Shown here: in pieces, positions 17,359 through 27,415 of the stretch
Numbering within the stretch: position 1 is the first letter of the stretch
How the letters are laid out: each line of letters begins with the position of its first letter
Source of the DNA: Muribaculaceae bacterium
GTDB lineage: Bacteria > Bacteroidota > Bacteroidia > Bacteroidales > Muribaculaceae
Assembly (NCBI GenBank): GCA_017555085.1
Contig: JAFZHD010000018.1
Span: forward strand, 1-64,000
Length of the DNA: 64,000 bases
Reading direction: 5' to 3'
Program-made: the position numbers and the translations under genes
The notes under the pieces: model-generated
What the model was told of the DNA's origin: nothing
Databases searched by the model: none
The model's input: only the letters and a program-made list of their open reading frames with translations

Positions 17359-18648
17359 ATGACCAAACAATTAAATCGCAGTCAAGCACCCGTGGTCAAA
17401 GGTTTTGGCGAATTGATTATACCACAAGTGCGCTGTGTTGAATTGGACAACGGAGTGCCCGTTACAATATATGATAGTCCCGATTCACTTGATGTTAATC
17501 GAGTTTCATTGATGTGGGACGGTGGTATGTGTGAGTCGCCTAATGCTTCTATTGCCTCTTTGACTGCCGATATGTTGCGCGAAGGCTCTACGCAGCATTC
17601 AGGTGCGGAAATCGCCGAGATGCTTGAATATAATGGTTCATGGCTAAAATCGAGCGTTTCATCTCATCATTCTGCGATGGTGATGTATTCGCTTAATTCA
17701 AAAGTTGATGAGGTTTTCCCGCTCTTAAACGAAATCGTGACTGCCCCATCTTTCCCCGAGCGACAAACAGCCGTGTTGCGTGAAAAAATGGTCGCTCGTG
17801 CGCGCGTTGATATGGAAAAGGTTGAGTATCATAGTGCGATAGCCAACCGTCAACTCGTGTTTGGCGAGAAGCATCCGTTGTCAACAAGCCTGACTCCCGA
17901 GGAGTTGGCGTTAATTTCGGTTGATGATTTGCGTGAACATCTTCGGCGAGTATATGTGCCTGCCGGGTTGCAAATATATTTGTCGGGCCGCATATCGCCG
18001 TCAATCGAAGATAAACTGAATGATGTGTTTGGTTGTGTCGCAGTTGATAAGCCTGCGCAAGAATTGAATATCATACCGTTTGAACAATCGCTTGGTAAAT
18101 CGCGTATTATACAGCGTCCCGGAGCATTGCAAAGTGCGTTGAAAATCTCATTACCTACAATTAATCGTGATAACGAAGATTATCTTGATTTGCGTTTGGC
18201 TGTGGCTGCGCTTGGCGGATATTTTGGAAGTAGATTGATGACGAATATAAGGGAAGATAAAGGTTATACCTATGGTATATCGGCTGCGCAGATGGGTTAT
18301 CGCGAAGGCGCGTGTGCCCATATCTCGACACAATGCGATAATAAGTATGTTTATCCGTTGATTGAAGAGATTAAGAAGGAAATAGCACTGCTCCAATCGG
18401 GCGGCGTAAGTGACGATGAATTGGTCCGTTTACAAAATTATATGATGACATCGCTTGTTTCGACTCTAGATTCGCCATTTTCAATTATGGAGTATTACGA
18501 AACTTTGCGGGCGATTGGCGTTGGTGCCGATTATTTTGAAAGTCAATTACAATCGGTTAAAAACATCACATCTGACCGAATAGCTCAAATGGCTACGCGT
18601 TATCTCGATATTGAAAATATGTATATTTCAATCGCAGGTGACATTTAA
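17359..18648 (+). CDS. M16 (pitrilysin) family protein lacking the zinc motif
   Basis: A 429-residue protein with the two-domain M16B fold: an N-terminal half with GGMCESPN and ML-REGST (canonical HMLFKGT region) and a C-terminal half with the SRLMTNIREDKGYTYG motif near 295-310. The catalytic HxxEH should fall at 67-71 but reads SLTAD, so both zinc His and the catalytic Glu are gone. It is predicted to be a non-peptidase homologue, perhaps the partner subunit of an active M16 enzyme encoded elsewhere. No signal peptide is visible. It starts two bases after kdsB. Confidence 0.82.
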   Translation: MTKQLNRSQAPVVKGFGELIIPQVRCVELDNGVPVTIYDSPDSLDVNRVSLMWDGGMCESPNASIASLTADMLREGSTQHSGAEIAEMLEYNGSWLKSSVSSHHSAMVMYSLNSKVDEVFPLLNEIVTAPSFPERQTAVLREKMVARARVDMEKVEYHSAIANRQLVFGEKHPLSTSLTPEELALISVDDLREHLRRVYVPAGLQIYLSGRISPSIEDKLNDVFGCVAVDKPAQELNIIPFEQSLGKSRIIQRPGALQSALKISLPTINRDNEDYLDLRLAVAALGGYFGSRLMTNIREDKGYTYGISAAQMGYREGACAHISTQCDNKYVYPLIEEIKKEIALLQSGGVSDDELVRLQNYMMTSLVSTLDSPFSIMEYYETLRAIGVGADYFESQLQSVKNITSDRIAQMATRYLDIENMYISIAGDI

Positions 18649-18660
18649 CTCGCAAAACTG

Positions 18661-18691
18661 TTGATTAAGTGATTTTTTTTTGCGAAATTTG
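18661..18691 (+). promoter_or_regulatory. Promoter for the PPi-phosphofructokinase gene
   Basis: TTG at 18661-18663, 20 bases, then GAAATTTG at 18684-18691, a one-mismatch match to TAnnTTTG. It leaves an AT-rich leader of about 55 bases before the ATG at 18752. Confidence 0.5.
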
Positions 18692-18751
18692 CAGTGAATT
18701 TTTCAAAATTAAATTGAATCTAATTTTAATAAACCTATAAACGCTTAGTTA

Positions 18752-20395
18752 ATGAAAAAAAGTGCTTTGCAAAAGGCTCGTGCTGCTTATCAGCCTAAAT
18801 TGCCTATCGTTCTTACAGGTGCTGTAAAGGCTGTGGAAGGTAACCCCACAGAATCAGTAGCAGACCAAGAAGAAATCAAAAAATTGTTCCCCAACACTTA
18901 CGGTCTTCCCGAATTGAAATTTGAAAAGGAAGCAAATCCCGTTCATGGTTCAGCAATCAATGTAGGTGTTATCCTTTCAGGTGGCCAAGCTCCTGGTGGT
19001 CACAATGTAATCAGTGGTCTTTTTGACGGTATCAAAAAAATCCACAAAGACAGCCGTCTCTATGGTTTCCTCATGGGTCCTGGCGGTTTCGTTGACCACA
19101 AATACATGGAACTCACTGCCGATATCATTGACGAATATCGCAACACTGGTGGTTTCGACATCATCGGTTCTGGCCGTACAAAATTGGAAACACAAGAACA
19201 ATTTGACAAAGGTCTTGAAATCCTCAAAGAACTCAACATCAAAGCTCTCGTTATCATCGGTGGTGACGACTCAAACACTAACGCTGCTATCCTTGCTGAA
19301 TACTACAAGGCTATCAACGCTGGTGTTCAAGTAATCGGTTGTCCCAAAACGATCGACGGTGATTTGAAAAACGGTTTGATTGAAACATCTTTCGGTTTCG
19401 ATACTGCAACAAAAGTATATTCAGAAGTTATCGGTAACATCCAACGTGACTGTAACTCTGCTAAAAAATACTGGCACTTCATTAAATTGATGGGACGTTC
19501 GGCTTCACACATCGCTCTCGAATGTGCTCTCCAAACTCAACCCAACATTTGCATCATCTCAGAAGAAGTTGAAGCTAAAAACATGACTCTCCAAGATGTT
19601 GTAAACTATATCGCTGATGTTGTTGCTGCTCGTGCTGCTAAGGGTGACGGTTATGGTACTGTACTCATCCCAGAAGGTCTTATCGAGTTCATCCCCGCAA
19701 TGAAGAAACTTATTGCTGAACTCAACGACTTCCTCGCACACAACGCAAATGAATTTGCAGAAGTTGAAAACAAACGTCAATATATCATCGACCACATTTC
19801 AAAAGAAAACGCTGAAATCTATGCGAGCCTTCCCGAAGGTGTTGCTCGTCAGTTGACTCTTGACCGTGACCCCCACGGCAACGTTCAAGTTTCACTCATC
19901 GAAACTGAAAAATTGCTCGGTGAAATGGTTGGTCGTCGTTTGGCTGAAATGAAACAAGATGGCAAGTTCGTGGGTAAATTCTCTGCTCTCTACCACTTCT
20001 TCGGTTACGAAGGTCGTTGCGCAGACCCCTCTAACTTTGATGCTGACTATTGCTACGCTCTCGGTTTCAATGCTGCTTGCTTGATTAACGCTGGCGTAAC
20101 TGGTTATATGTCATCAGTTCGCAACTTGACTAATCCTTCTGTTCAATGGGTTGCAGGTGGTATCCCCGTAACTATGATGATGAACATGGAACGTCGTCAC
20201 GGTGAAATGAAACCCGTTATCCAAAAGGCTCTCGTTCGTCTTGATGGTGCACCTTTCCGCAAATACGCTTCTAAACGCGATGAATGGGCAATCAATACAT
20301 CATATATGTATCCTGGTCCTATCCAATACTTCGGTCCTTCTGAAGTTTGTGACCAACCCTCAATGACTCTCCGCTACGAATTGGGTGATAAATAA
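18752..20395 (+). CDS. pfp: Diphosphate-fructose-6-phosphate 1-phosphotransferase
   Basis: PPi-dependent phosphofructokinase of glycolysis, freely reversible in vivo. The 547-residue protein belongs to the long PFP group. GGDDS at 170-174 (ATP enzymes have GGDGS) and PKTIDGD at 198-204 with its Lys are the residues that select PPi over ATP. Codon choice differs from the neighbours, with many AAC, TTC, GAC, CTC and CGT codons, as expected for a very abundant enzyme. It has its own promoter and terminator and is probably a single-gene unit. Confidence 0.93.
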   Translation: MKKSALQKARAAYQPKLPIVLTGAVKAVEGNPTESVADQEEIKKLFPNTYGLPELKFEKEANPVHGSAINVGVILSGGQAPGGHNVISGLFDGIKKIHKDSRLYGFLMGPGGFVDHKYMELTADIIDEYRNTGGFDIIGSGRTKLETQEQFDKGLEILKELNIKALVIIGGDDSNTNAAILAEYYKAINAGVQVIGCPKTIDGDLKNGLIETSFGFDTATKVYSEVIGNIQRDCNSAKKYWHFIKLMGRSASHIALECALQTQPNICIISEEVEAKNMTLQDVVNYIADVVAARAAKGDGYGTVLIPEGLIEFIPAMKKLIAELNDFLAHNANEFAEVENKRQYIIDHISKENAEIYASLPEGVARQLTLDRDPHGNVQVSLIETEKLLGEMVGRRLAEMKQDGKFVGKFSALYHFFGYEGRCADPSNFDADYCYALGFNAACLINAGVTGYMSSVRNLTNPSVQWVAGGIPVTMMMNMERRHGEMKPVIQKALVRLDGAPFRKYASKRDEWAINTSYMYPGPIQYFGPSEVCDQPSMTLRYELGDK

Positions 20396-20430
20396 TTGAA
20401 ACAACAATAAATACCTAAATTACAGCTTGC

Positions 20431-20475
20431 AAAGCCTGCCGCATGAGCAATGTCGCTCTCGGCAGGCTTTTATTT
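20431..20475 (+). terminator. Intrinsic terminator after pfp
   Basis: AAAGCCTGCC (20431-20440) pairs with GGCAGGCTTT (20461-20470) around a 20-base loop region, followed by TATTTTG. It begins about 35 bases after the pfp stop. Confidence 0.75.
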
Positions 20476-20582
20476 TGTGCGTGAACAATAAATAAGGACT
20501 TATATATAATGAGTTTTTCGCCGAAAGGCACGTAGTTATTGAAAAATAGTGTAACTTTGTGGTATTATAAAATTACAGCATT

Positions 20583-21428
20583 ATGAAAACAAGAGATGAA
20601 TTGATTGACGATTTGTTAACTTTGGCATTTGCCGAGGATGTGGGTGATGGTGACCATACAACTTTGAGCACTATTCCTTCTGACGAAATGGGCAAGCAAA
20701 GACTTATCGTTAAAGAAGAAGGTATTATTGCCGGCATAGAAATCGCAAAGAAAGTGTTTGACAAATTTGACCCCGAGTTGAAAATGACTACATATATTGC
20801 CGATGGTACTCATGTAAAGCCTGGTGATATTGCATTTGTTGTTGAGGGTCGTGTACGCTCATTGTTGCAAACCGAGCGTGTTATGCTTAATATCATGCAA
20901 CGTATGAGTGGCATTGCAACTGTTACGGCAAAATATCAAGCAAAACTTGAAGGTTTGAAAACTAAGGTACTAGATACTCGCAAAACTACCCCCGGTTTGC
21001 GTATGCTTGAAAAAGAGGCTGTGAGAATTGGTGGCGGTTGCAATCATCGCATCGGTTTGTTTGATATGATTCTCATTAAAGACAATCATGTTGACTTTGC
21101 TGGTGGCATTAAAGAGGCTATTGAATCGGCCAAGAAGTATTGCAAAGAAACAGGTCGCGATTTGAAAATAGAGATTGAGGTTCGTAATACCGACGAAATT
21201 AATCAAGCACTTGAAGCAGGTGTTGACCGCATCATGCTTGATAATTTTACACCAGAGCGCACTCGTGAGGCAGTTGAACTTATCAATGGTCGAGTTGAAA
21301 TCGAATCATCGGGTGGTATCACTATTGACACATTGCGTGCTTATGGCGAATGTGGCGTTGACTTCATTTCAGTTGGAGCACTCACCCACTCTGTCAAAGG
21401 TTTGGATATGAGTTTCAAAGCATGCTAA
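20583..21428 (+). CDS. nadC: Nicotinate-nucleotide pyrophosphorylase (carboxylating)
   Basis: Quinolinate phosphoribosyltransferase, the step that makes nicotinate mononucleotide in de novo NAD synthesis. The 281-residue protein has the expected AEDVGDGDHTT start, LNIMQRMSGIAT near 100, DTRKTTPGLR near 130, GGGCNHRIGLFD near 152 and the C-terminal ESSGGI phosphate-binding loop. A TAACTTTG box lies at 20552-20559. The stop is immediately next to the stop of the convergent HAD gene. Confidence 0.95.
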   Translation: MKTRDELIDDLLTLAFAEDVGDGDHTTLSTIPSDEMGKQRLIVKEEGIIAGIEIAKKVFDKFDPELKMTTYIADGTHVKPGDIAFVVEGRVRSLLQTERVMLNIMQRMSGIATVTAKYQAKLEGLKTKVLDTRKTTPGLRMLEKEAVRIGGGCNHRIGLFDMILIKDNHVDFAGGIKEAIESAKKYCKETGRDLKIEIEVRNTDEINQALEAGVDRIMLDNFTPERTREAVELINGRVEIESSGGITIDTLRAYGECGVDFISVGALTHSVKGLDMSFKAC

Positions 21429-22073
21429 TCAGTTGCGATTAACTGATAGCATTTGACTGACAGTATAGCCTGCGAGGTTTGCAATAACTTCGTGGGCTTT
21501 TTCTTTAACTAAATCTGCGCTGTTGCTTGTAGTGAGTGCGATTACGGTAGCGCCCGATGCCATTCCGGCATCAAGTCCTTGCAGCGAGTCTTCAAAAATA
21601 TAGCAATCGCATGGGGCGCATTCAAGTGCTTGCGCTGCCAATAAATATCCTTGCGGGTCGGGTTTTGACCTGGTTACATCAGAACCTGTTATGATAGCCG
21701 AAAAATATGGTTTGAAAAACGGATATTGGCGATAAAGAGTTTCCATCTTTACATTATCACTGCTTGTTACAATGGCGCAAGGAATGTCGTGCGACTTTAA
21801 TTCGTCAAGAAATTCTATGACTCCGTCATATATGGGATAAACCATACCGAGTTCAAAACGATGCACACGGTCAATGATGTCTTGATGAAGATATTTGGGA
21901 TAATATGTGTCAAGAATTTTGAATAAGGCGTTACCTTTTATGATATGGGCAAAATTGGGGATATTTGTGGGATAAATGCACTCGATATCTTCCCAAAATT
22001 GAGTGTAAAGTCCCTCGCTATCAATGAGTACGCCATCAAGGTCAAATAATACGCCAACTTTTTTCATTCTCAA
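21429..22073 (-). CDS. HAD family hydrolase, beta-phosphoglucomutase-like
   Basis: A 214-residue haloacid dehalogenase phosphatase of subfamily IA. Motif I is DLDGV at 11-15 (nucleophile Asp11, acid Asp13), motif II is VTSSD near 98-102, the motif III Lys is in RSKPDPQGY near 133-142 and the acidic pair follows in FEDSLQG near 157. An all-helical cap lies between motifs I and II. The substrate is probably a small phosphorylated compound such as a sugar phosphate, not determinable from sequence. A TAATTTTG box (minus) lies at 22090-22097. Confidence 0.85.
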   Translation of the reverse strand: MRMKKVGVLFDLDGVLIDSEGLYTQFWEDIECIYPTNIPNFAHIIKGNALFKILDTYYPKYLHQDIIDRVHRFELGMVYPIYDGVIEFLDELKSHDIPCAIVTSSDNVKMETLYRQYPFFKPYFSAIITGSDVTRSKPDPQGYLLAAQALECAPCDCYIFEDSLQGLDAGMASGATVIALTTSNSADLVKEKAHEVIANLAGYTVSQMLSVNRN

Positions 22074-22157
22074 CAGTTTTATTTTTACGCAAAATTAATA
22101 CCTAAAACGGCTATTATTGCGTTGATTTGAGTTAATTTTGTAAAAGATTTTGAAATT

Positions 22158-23540
22158 ATGGGAGAAAGTACATCACAATCATCGTTAACACTTGGTACAG
22201 CCCCAATCGGGAAGTTGCTTTTGCAATACTCGGTGCCGGCAATTATAGCAAGTGTTGCCACATCATTGTATAACATTATCGATAGCATGTTTATCGGCCA
22301 AGGGGTTGGTGCATTGGCTATTTCGGGTCTCGCTATTACTTTCCCGTTGATGAACTTGGTTATCGCTTTCTGTATGTTTATCGCTGCAGGTGGCTCAACT
22401 ATTTGCTCAATTTTCCTTGGACAAAAGGACCATAAGCGAGCAATAGATGTATTGAACAATGTGTTGGTATTAGCCATTATTCACTCGGTTGTATTCGGCG
22501 GACTTTCATTATTGTTTCTTGATGAGATATTGTATTTCTTTGGTGCGACCGAAGAAACCATATCTTATGCCCGCGAGTTTATGCGCATAATCTTGTATGG
22601 TACACCTATCTCATATATTTTCATCGCCTTAAATAATATGATGCGTGCTACGGGATATCCTAAGAAGGCAATGGTTACTGCATTGCTATCGGTGGCCGTA
22701 AATCTTGTATTAGCTCCAATATTCATCTTCGTGCTTAAATGGGGCATTGCTGGTGCTGCATTTGCAACGATATGCGGTCAGGCGGTTGCGATGGTGTGGG
22801 TTGTTCGCCACTTTTTTGAAAAGAACAGTTATGTGCGTTTTTCATTCAATGGTGAAATGTTGTCGTGGAAAATTGTCAAACGCATCTACTCTATTGGCCT
22901 ATCGCCTTTCTTGATGAATGTGTGTGCGTGCATTGTCGTTATTTTCATCAATACTGCATTGCTTAAAACAGGCGGTGATAATGGCAACCTTGCCGTTGGA
23001 GCATTTGGAATAGTCAATCGCACAGGTATGTTATTTGTAATGATTGTATTCGGTGTGACACAAGGCATGCAACCTATATTGGGATTCAACTATGGCGCCA
23101 ATCAATGGCAGCGCGTTAAGCACACTCTCAAAATCGGTTTTGTTGCCGGAGCAATAATTACGACTGTTGGATTTCTTGTCGCTGAGATTTTTCCCTATCA
23201 AGTTGCGTCAATGTTTACAACCGATGCAACATTAATAGATATTTCGGTAACAGGTTTTGAAATAAGTTTTATATTCTATTTTGTAATTGGCGGACAGATT
23301 GTTATTCAAAATTTCTTCCAATCTATTGGCAAACCAAAGGTGTCAATTTTCTTATCACTAACCCGACAACTCTTGTTCTTGGTCCCCACTTTATTGATAT
23401 TGCCCGCCCTATTCGGGTTGAAGGGGGTGTGGTGGAGTCTTGCAGTGTCAGATATGCTCGCTTTTGTAGTAGGGATTATAACCCTTTCAATCTTGCTTAA
23501 ACGAGAAAATCGCCATTTTTCAATGATAAAAAAACAATAA
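22158..23540 (+). CDS. MATE family efflux transporter
   Basis: Multidrug and toxin extrusion transporter of the inner membrane, 460 residues with about 12 hydrophobic segments arranged as two similar halves. The N-terminal LGTAPIGKLLLQYSVPAI stretch and the central TGYPKKAM segment are typical of MepA-like proteins. The antiporter ion and the substrate cannot be predicted. A TAATTTTG box at 22133-22140 lies 18 bases ahead of the start. The flavoprotein gene follows after two bases. Confidence 0.9.
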   Translation: MGESTSQSSLTLGTAPIGKLLLQYSVPAIIASVATSLYNIIDSMFIGQGVGALAISGLAITFPLMNLVIAFCMFIAAGGSTICSIFLGQKDHKRAIDVLNNVLVLAIIHSVVFGGLSLLFLDEILYFFGATEETISYAREFMRIILYGTPISYIFIALNNMMRATGYPKKAMVTALLSVAVNLVLAPIFIFVLKWGIAGAAFATICGQAVAMVWVVRHFFEKNSYVRFSFNGEMLSWKIVKRIYSIGLSPFLMNVCACIVVIFINTALLKTGGDNGNLAVGAFGIVNRTGMLFVMIVFGVTQGMQPILGFNYGANQWQRVKHTLKIGFVAGAIITTVGFLVAEIFPYQVASMFTTDATLIDISVTGFEISFIFYFVIGGQIVIQNFFQSIGKPKVSIFLSLTRQLLFLVPTLLILPALFGLKGVWWSLAVSDMLAFVVGIITLSILLKRENRHFSMIKKQ

Positions 23541-23542
23541 TT

Positions 23543-25114
23543 ATGATACATGAATTGCAAATAAGGGTTGCACCCGAAATCGCTTATGCACCGCTTCGAT
23601 TGACCATGCATGTCTCAACTATGCTTGGCGTTGATGCTAATAGCATTAATGAATGTCGAATAATAAAGCGTTCGATTGATGCGCGTCAGCGAAATGTGAT
23701 GATAAACCTAACTTTAAAAGTGTATGTCAATGAAATGCCCGAATCACAATCGATGATAACCCCCATAGAATATCCATGTGTTAAAGATGCATCAAATGTT
23801 ATTGTTGTAGGTGCAGGCCCTGCCGGATTGTTTGCAGCATTGCGTTTGGTAGAATTAGGTTTGCGACCAATAGTGTTAGAGCGAGGTAAGAGTGTTGATG
23901 AACGCCGTCGTGATATGGCTAAAATTGCTCGTGAGAACATTGTTGACCCCGATTCAAATTATTGTTTTGGCGAAGGTGGTGCAGGCGCTTTTTCAGATGG
24001 CAAATTATATACCCGAAGCAAAAAGAGAGGCTCTGTTGATAAAATTTTGGCAATTTTCCATCAACATGGAGCATCACAAGATATATTGATTGATGCACAT
24101 CCTCATATCGGCACAGATAAACTACCCTCTGTAATCAAAGCTATGAGAGAAACAATCATTGCTGCTGGTGGCGAAGTGAGATTTTCTTGTCGTGTAACGG
24201 ATTTTGTATTGGAGAATGATGCGATAAAAGGCGTTGTATGTGCCGACGGAAGCCGCTATGATGGACCTATTATATTGGCAACTGGGCATTCTGCGAGAGA
24301 TATATATTATCTGCTTGAAGACAGAAAAGTAGATATTGAGCCCAAGGGCATTGCGGTCGGTGTCAGATTGGAGCATCCGCAACACTTGATTGACTGCATA
24401 CAATATCATAGCAAAAACGGACGAGGCAAATATCTACCTGCTGCAGAGTATTCAATGTTGACGCGTGTTGACGGTCGTGGAGTATATTCTTTTTGTATGT
24501 GTCCGGGAGGATTTATAATTCCCGCAGCAAGTGGCGAAAATCAGTTGGTGGTAAATGGAATGTCTCCCTCTAACCGTGGCACAAAGTGGGCCAACTCTGG
24601 TATGGTTGTAGAAGTATTGCCCGAAGATATAGCTGAATATAATCGCTATGGCAATTTGAAAATGATGAAATTTCAGGAGGATATCGAAGCCCGATTTTAT
24701 GAAGAAAGCGGCCGAACACATAATGCTCCCGCTCAACGAATGGTTGATTTTGTCGAAGGTCGTGATTCGCGTAGTCTTCCTGCTACTTCTTATGCTCCGG
24801 GCATTCATCCTTCGCGCATAGACAAACTGCTCCCCTCTTTTATCGCGACTCGATTGCAAAAAGGATTTGCCGATTTCGGTCGCAAATCGCGTGGCTTTTT
24901 GACAAATGAGGCTGTGTTGATTGGCGATGAAACACGCACATCTTCACCTGTGAGAGTTCCTCGTGATAAAGAAACCCTTCAACACATAAGTGTCAAAGGG
25001 CTATTTCCTTGTGGAGAGGGCGCCGGCTATGCAGGTGGCATTGTGTCCGCAGCCATTGATGGCGAGAGATGTGCCGAAGCCGTTGCTAACTTAATCTTCG
25101 GTTTGGATTTCTGA
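23543..25114 (+). CDS. FAD-dependent oxidoreductase of the COG2509 type
   Basis: A 523-residue flavoprotein. The FAD-binding loop GAGPAG is at 90-95, after an 85-residue N-terminal domain that is common to this family, and ERGKSVDERRRDM follows. The FGEGGAGAFSDGKLYTR segment near 140-156 and a C-terminal GEGAGYAGGI near 492-501 complete the cofactor site. The physiological substrate of the family is not established, to my knowledge. The gene is probably co-transcribed with the MATE gene. Its last 24 bases overlap the convergent DUF695 gene. Confidence 0.85.
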   Translation: MIHELQIRVAPEIAYAPLRLTMHVSTMLGVDANSINECRIIKRSIDARQRNVMINLTLKVYVNEMPESQSMITPIEYPCVKDASNVIVVGAGPAGLFAALRLVELGLRPIVLERGKSVDERRRDMAKIARENIVDPDSNYCFGEGGAGAFSDGKLYTRSKKRGSVDKILAIFHQHGASQDILIDAHPHIGTDKLPSVIKAMRETIIAAGGEVRFSCRVTDFVLENDAIKGVVCADGSRYDGPIILATGHSARDIYYLLEDRKVDIEPKGIAVGVRLEHPQHLIDCIQYHSKNGRGKYLPAAEYSMLTRVDGRGVYSFCMCPGGFIIPAASGENQLVVNGMSPSNRGTKWANSGMVVEVLPEDIAEYNRYGNLKMMKFQEDIEARFYEESGRTHNAPAQRMVDFVEGRDSRSLPATSYAPGIHPSRIDKLLPSFIATRLQKGFADFGRKSRGFLTNEAVLIGDETRTSSPVRVPRDKETLQHISVKGLFPCGEGAGYAGGIVSAAIDGERCAEAVANLIFGLDF

Positions 25115-25531
25115 TAAATCCTTCATTTCGTCATATTCATTCCATTCGGGGTCGTTCTCGCAATAAATGGTAATAGGAAGCAATTCAAATGATTGAAGTG
25201 CTTCGTTAAGTTTGCGACCAAATATGTTTGTGCTTAAAGTGTAGAACACCCAATTTCTTTCGCCATCACCTGTGTAGATGCCTGTCAAAACTGCGATGGG
25301 GTCTTTGCGGAATGCCTCGGTTAATGCATCTTGCACTTTCTCCATTAATTCTGATGTCGCTACATCGGGCATGCCTGATGCATCGCAGTCATATTTCCAA
25401 GTGACCTCTACTCTGATAGAGAATTTGGGGTTGTTTCTAAAAAAATCTATATCACGACGACCTGTAACCATAATCAAGTTGCCGTTTTCGCTTTCTGTTG
25501 GTGCTGTCCACCATTCTGAATTATTTGCCAT
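25091..25531 (-). CDS. DUF695 domain protein
   Basis: A 146-residue protein that I recognise as DUF695-like: it starts with EWWTAPTESENGNLIMVTGR and contains the TGIYTGDGERNWVFYT strand near 85-100 characteristic of that domain. No signal peptide or membrane segment. The function of the family is unknown. A TACCTTTA box (minus strand) lies at 25550-25557, about 19 bases before the start. The C-terminus is strongly acidic. Confidence 0.75.
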   Translation of the reverse strand: MANNSEWWTAPTESENGNLIMVTGRRDIDFFRNNPKFSIRVEVTWKYDCDASGMPDVATSELMEKVQDALTEAFRKDPIAVLTGIYTGDGERNWVFYTLSTNIFGRKLNEALQSFELLPITIYCENDPEWNEYDEMKDLSEIQTED

Positions 25532-25597
25532 TTGATTTGATATTTTTGTTAAAGGTAGTAAATAGGTTGATATACGCCAAGTAAAATGCGCTAAAAT

Positions 25598-25628
25598 TTG
25601 CGATAGTGCTAATGTTTTGTTAATTTCG
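25598..25628 (+). promoter_or_regulatory. Sigma-ABfr promoter for the secreted glycoside hydrolase-like gene
   Basis: TTG at 25598-25600, 20 bases, TAATTTCG at 25621-25628 (one mismatch to TAnnTTTG). The ATG follows about 33 bases later. Confidence 0.55.
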
Positions 25629-25660
25629 CAAATGTAATATCAGAATAACCAATAAAATAA

Positions 25661-27355
25661 ATGAAAAAAGTATTATCATCAATAGCCCTTTCGCTATGTG
25701 CTGTTGTTGCGCTTGCTCAACCTAAATATGAAGTGAGAGCAGTGTGGTTAACAACTAATGGTGGCCTAGATTGGCCCAAGGGTGAAACTAGTGTATCGCA
25801 ACAAAAAACCGATTTGTGTGAAATTTTGGATAAACTTGAAGAAGCCAACTTTAACACCATTATTTTTCAGGCACAAGTTAAGGGCGATGTCGCATGGATG
25901 TCGGCCAAACAACCTGCGATGAATTCTCTTACCGGTAACGGCTCGGTTGGTCTCAGTTATGATGTTAGTCAGTTTGTGATAGATGAGTGTCACAAACGCA
26001 ATATGGAATGCCATGCATGGATTGTCCCCTATCGCATTGGCACACAAAAGGAGGCTAATAAATACAAGGATAACTCTGTGAAGCATGTAACAGTGACACA
26101 TCCCGAATTGTGCGTTCTTTATAATGGCGCTTATTATCTTGACCCTGGATTGCCCGCAACAAGAGAATATTTATTGGATGTATATAAAGAACTCCTTAGT
26201 AACTACAATTTTGATGGCGTAAATTTCGACTATACACGTTATCCCGGTTCTGAATTTGATGATGCGGCATCTTATGCAGCATATAATTCTGGATATTTAC
26301 CCAAAGATGATTGGCGACGTAATAACATCAATACTTTCATTGCCGAATTTTATGAAATGGCTAAGGGCATTAATCCCGACATAAAAGTTGGCGCGGCACC
26401 CATTGGGACATATAAGAATGTTCAAGGCTATGGAAATATGACGGCCTATGGCAGTGTTTATCAAGATGCTTGTCAATGGATGCAGTCGGGCAACCATGAT
26501 TTGCTCATTCCTCAAATGTATTGGAACGAGAAAAACGGATTTTCGCCCAATATGGTTACTTGGGTAAACAATAGTGCAGGTCGTCAGTTGGTTGTTGGTC
26601 TTGCTCCCTATAAAATGGTTGATGGAAGTAATGATTGGGAAACATCGGTTATTACCGACCAAATTGAAAAAGTGAGAGCACAAGAAGGAATGTCAGGAGT
26701 ATGCTTTTTCCGTACCGACCATGTGATTGATGTGACACAGTCAAAGATATCATCGTTGTATAAACAACTATGCGATAACTATTTCAAATATCCCGCGCAT
26801 ATAGTGCCGATGGATTACAATGGCATTACTACGCCCAATGCGCCTCGAAATGTGAAACAAGAGCGTAATGGTTGGGATTACACAATCACTTGGGATGAAC
26901 CAGATCCCGACACAGAAAATACTCCTATCAAGTATTATAGTGTATATTTGACAAACGGCACAATCGTTGATACAAGTGATTTGCAGACCGTTGTAGCCTT
27001 CAAGGTTAAGGGGAACAAGTTTGTATATTCGTCGTTAGACTCATCGCTTACATTTGCTGTTACCGCATTTGATAAAAATTATTATGAAAGTCAACCAGCA
27101 TTGTCAGATGTGGCAAGTTTGGACGGTATTGATGCCGATAGCAAAATCGTTGTTAATAATGGCCTGATAAATGTTTCAGGCGCCAAGCCAATTTCTGTTA
27201 TAGAGGTCTATTCTATGATGGGTGACTGTGTCGTGTTTGAAAAAGTTGGCGGCGTTGAAGCAAGTGTTGACTGTGCTCACTTGTCAAAAGGTATTTATGT
27301 CTTACGAGTGAAATATGAAGACGGTAGCAATGTTGTTAATAAGTTTATTCGATAA
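25661..27355 (+). CDS. Secreted GHL10-type glycoside hydrolase-like protein with FN3 and type 9 secretion tail
   Basis: A 564-residue exported protein. A signal peptide (about 1-19, ending ALAQ) is followed by a GHL10/DUF187 TIM-barrel domain at about 23-340, with the family features VRAVWLTT near 26-33 and NFDYTRYPG near 189-197. A fibronectin type III domain spans about 395-485. The last 65 residues look like a Por_Secre_tail (T9SS type A) domain: IEVYSMMGDCV, then LSKGIYVLRVKYEDG and a basic KFIR end. It is thus predicted to cross the outer membrane by type 9 secretion. The substrate, perhaps a peptidoglycan or polysaccharide, is not determinable. Confidence 0.82.
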   Translation: MKKVLSSIALSLCAVVALAQPKYEVRAVWLTTNGGLDWPKGETSVSQQKTDLCEILDKLEEANFNTIIFQAQVKGDVAWMSAKQPAMNSLTGNGSVGLSYDVSQFVIDECHKRNMECHAWIVPYRIGTQKEANKYKDNSVKHVTVTHPELCVLYNGAYYLDPGLPATREYLLDVYKELLSNYNFDGVNFDYTRYPGSEFDDAASYAAYNSGYLPKDDWRRNNINTFIAEFYEMAKGINPDIKVGAAPIGTYKNVQGYGNMTAYGSVYQDACQWMQSGNHDLLIPQMYWNEKNGFSPNMVTWVNNSAGRQLVVGLAPYKMVDGSNDWETSVITDQIEKVRAQEGMSGVCFFRTDHVIDVTQSKISSLYKQLCDNYFKYPAHIVPMDYNGITTPNAPRNVKQERNGWDYTITWDEPDPDTENTPIKYYSVYLTNGTIVDTSDLQTVVAFKVKGNKFVYSSLDSSLTFAVTAFDKNYYESQPALSDVASLDGIDADSKIVVNNGLINVSGAKPISVIEVYSMMGDCVVFEKVGGVEASVDCAHLSKGIYVLRVKYEDGSNVVNKFIR

Positions 27356-27358
27356 AAT

Positions 27359-27389
27359 TTGCTATTAAGGAAAAACTATTGTTACTTTG
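27359..27389 (+). promoter_or_regulatory. Promoter for the DUF3127 gene
   Basis: TTG at 27359-27361, 20 bases, TTACTTTG at 27382-27389 (one mismatch to TAnnTTTG). It starts right after the stop of the preceding gene. Confidence 0.55.
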
Positions 27390-27415
27390 TATAATAAACG
27401 AAAAATATATACAAG

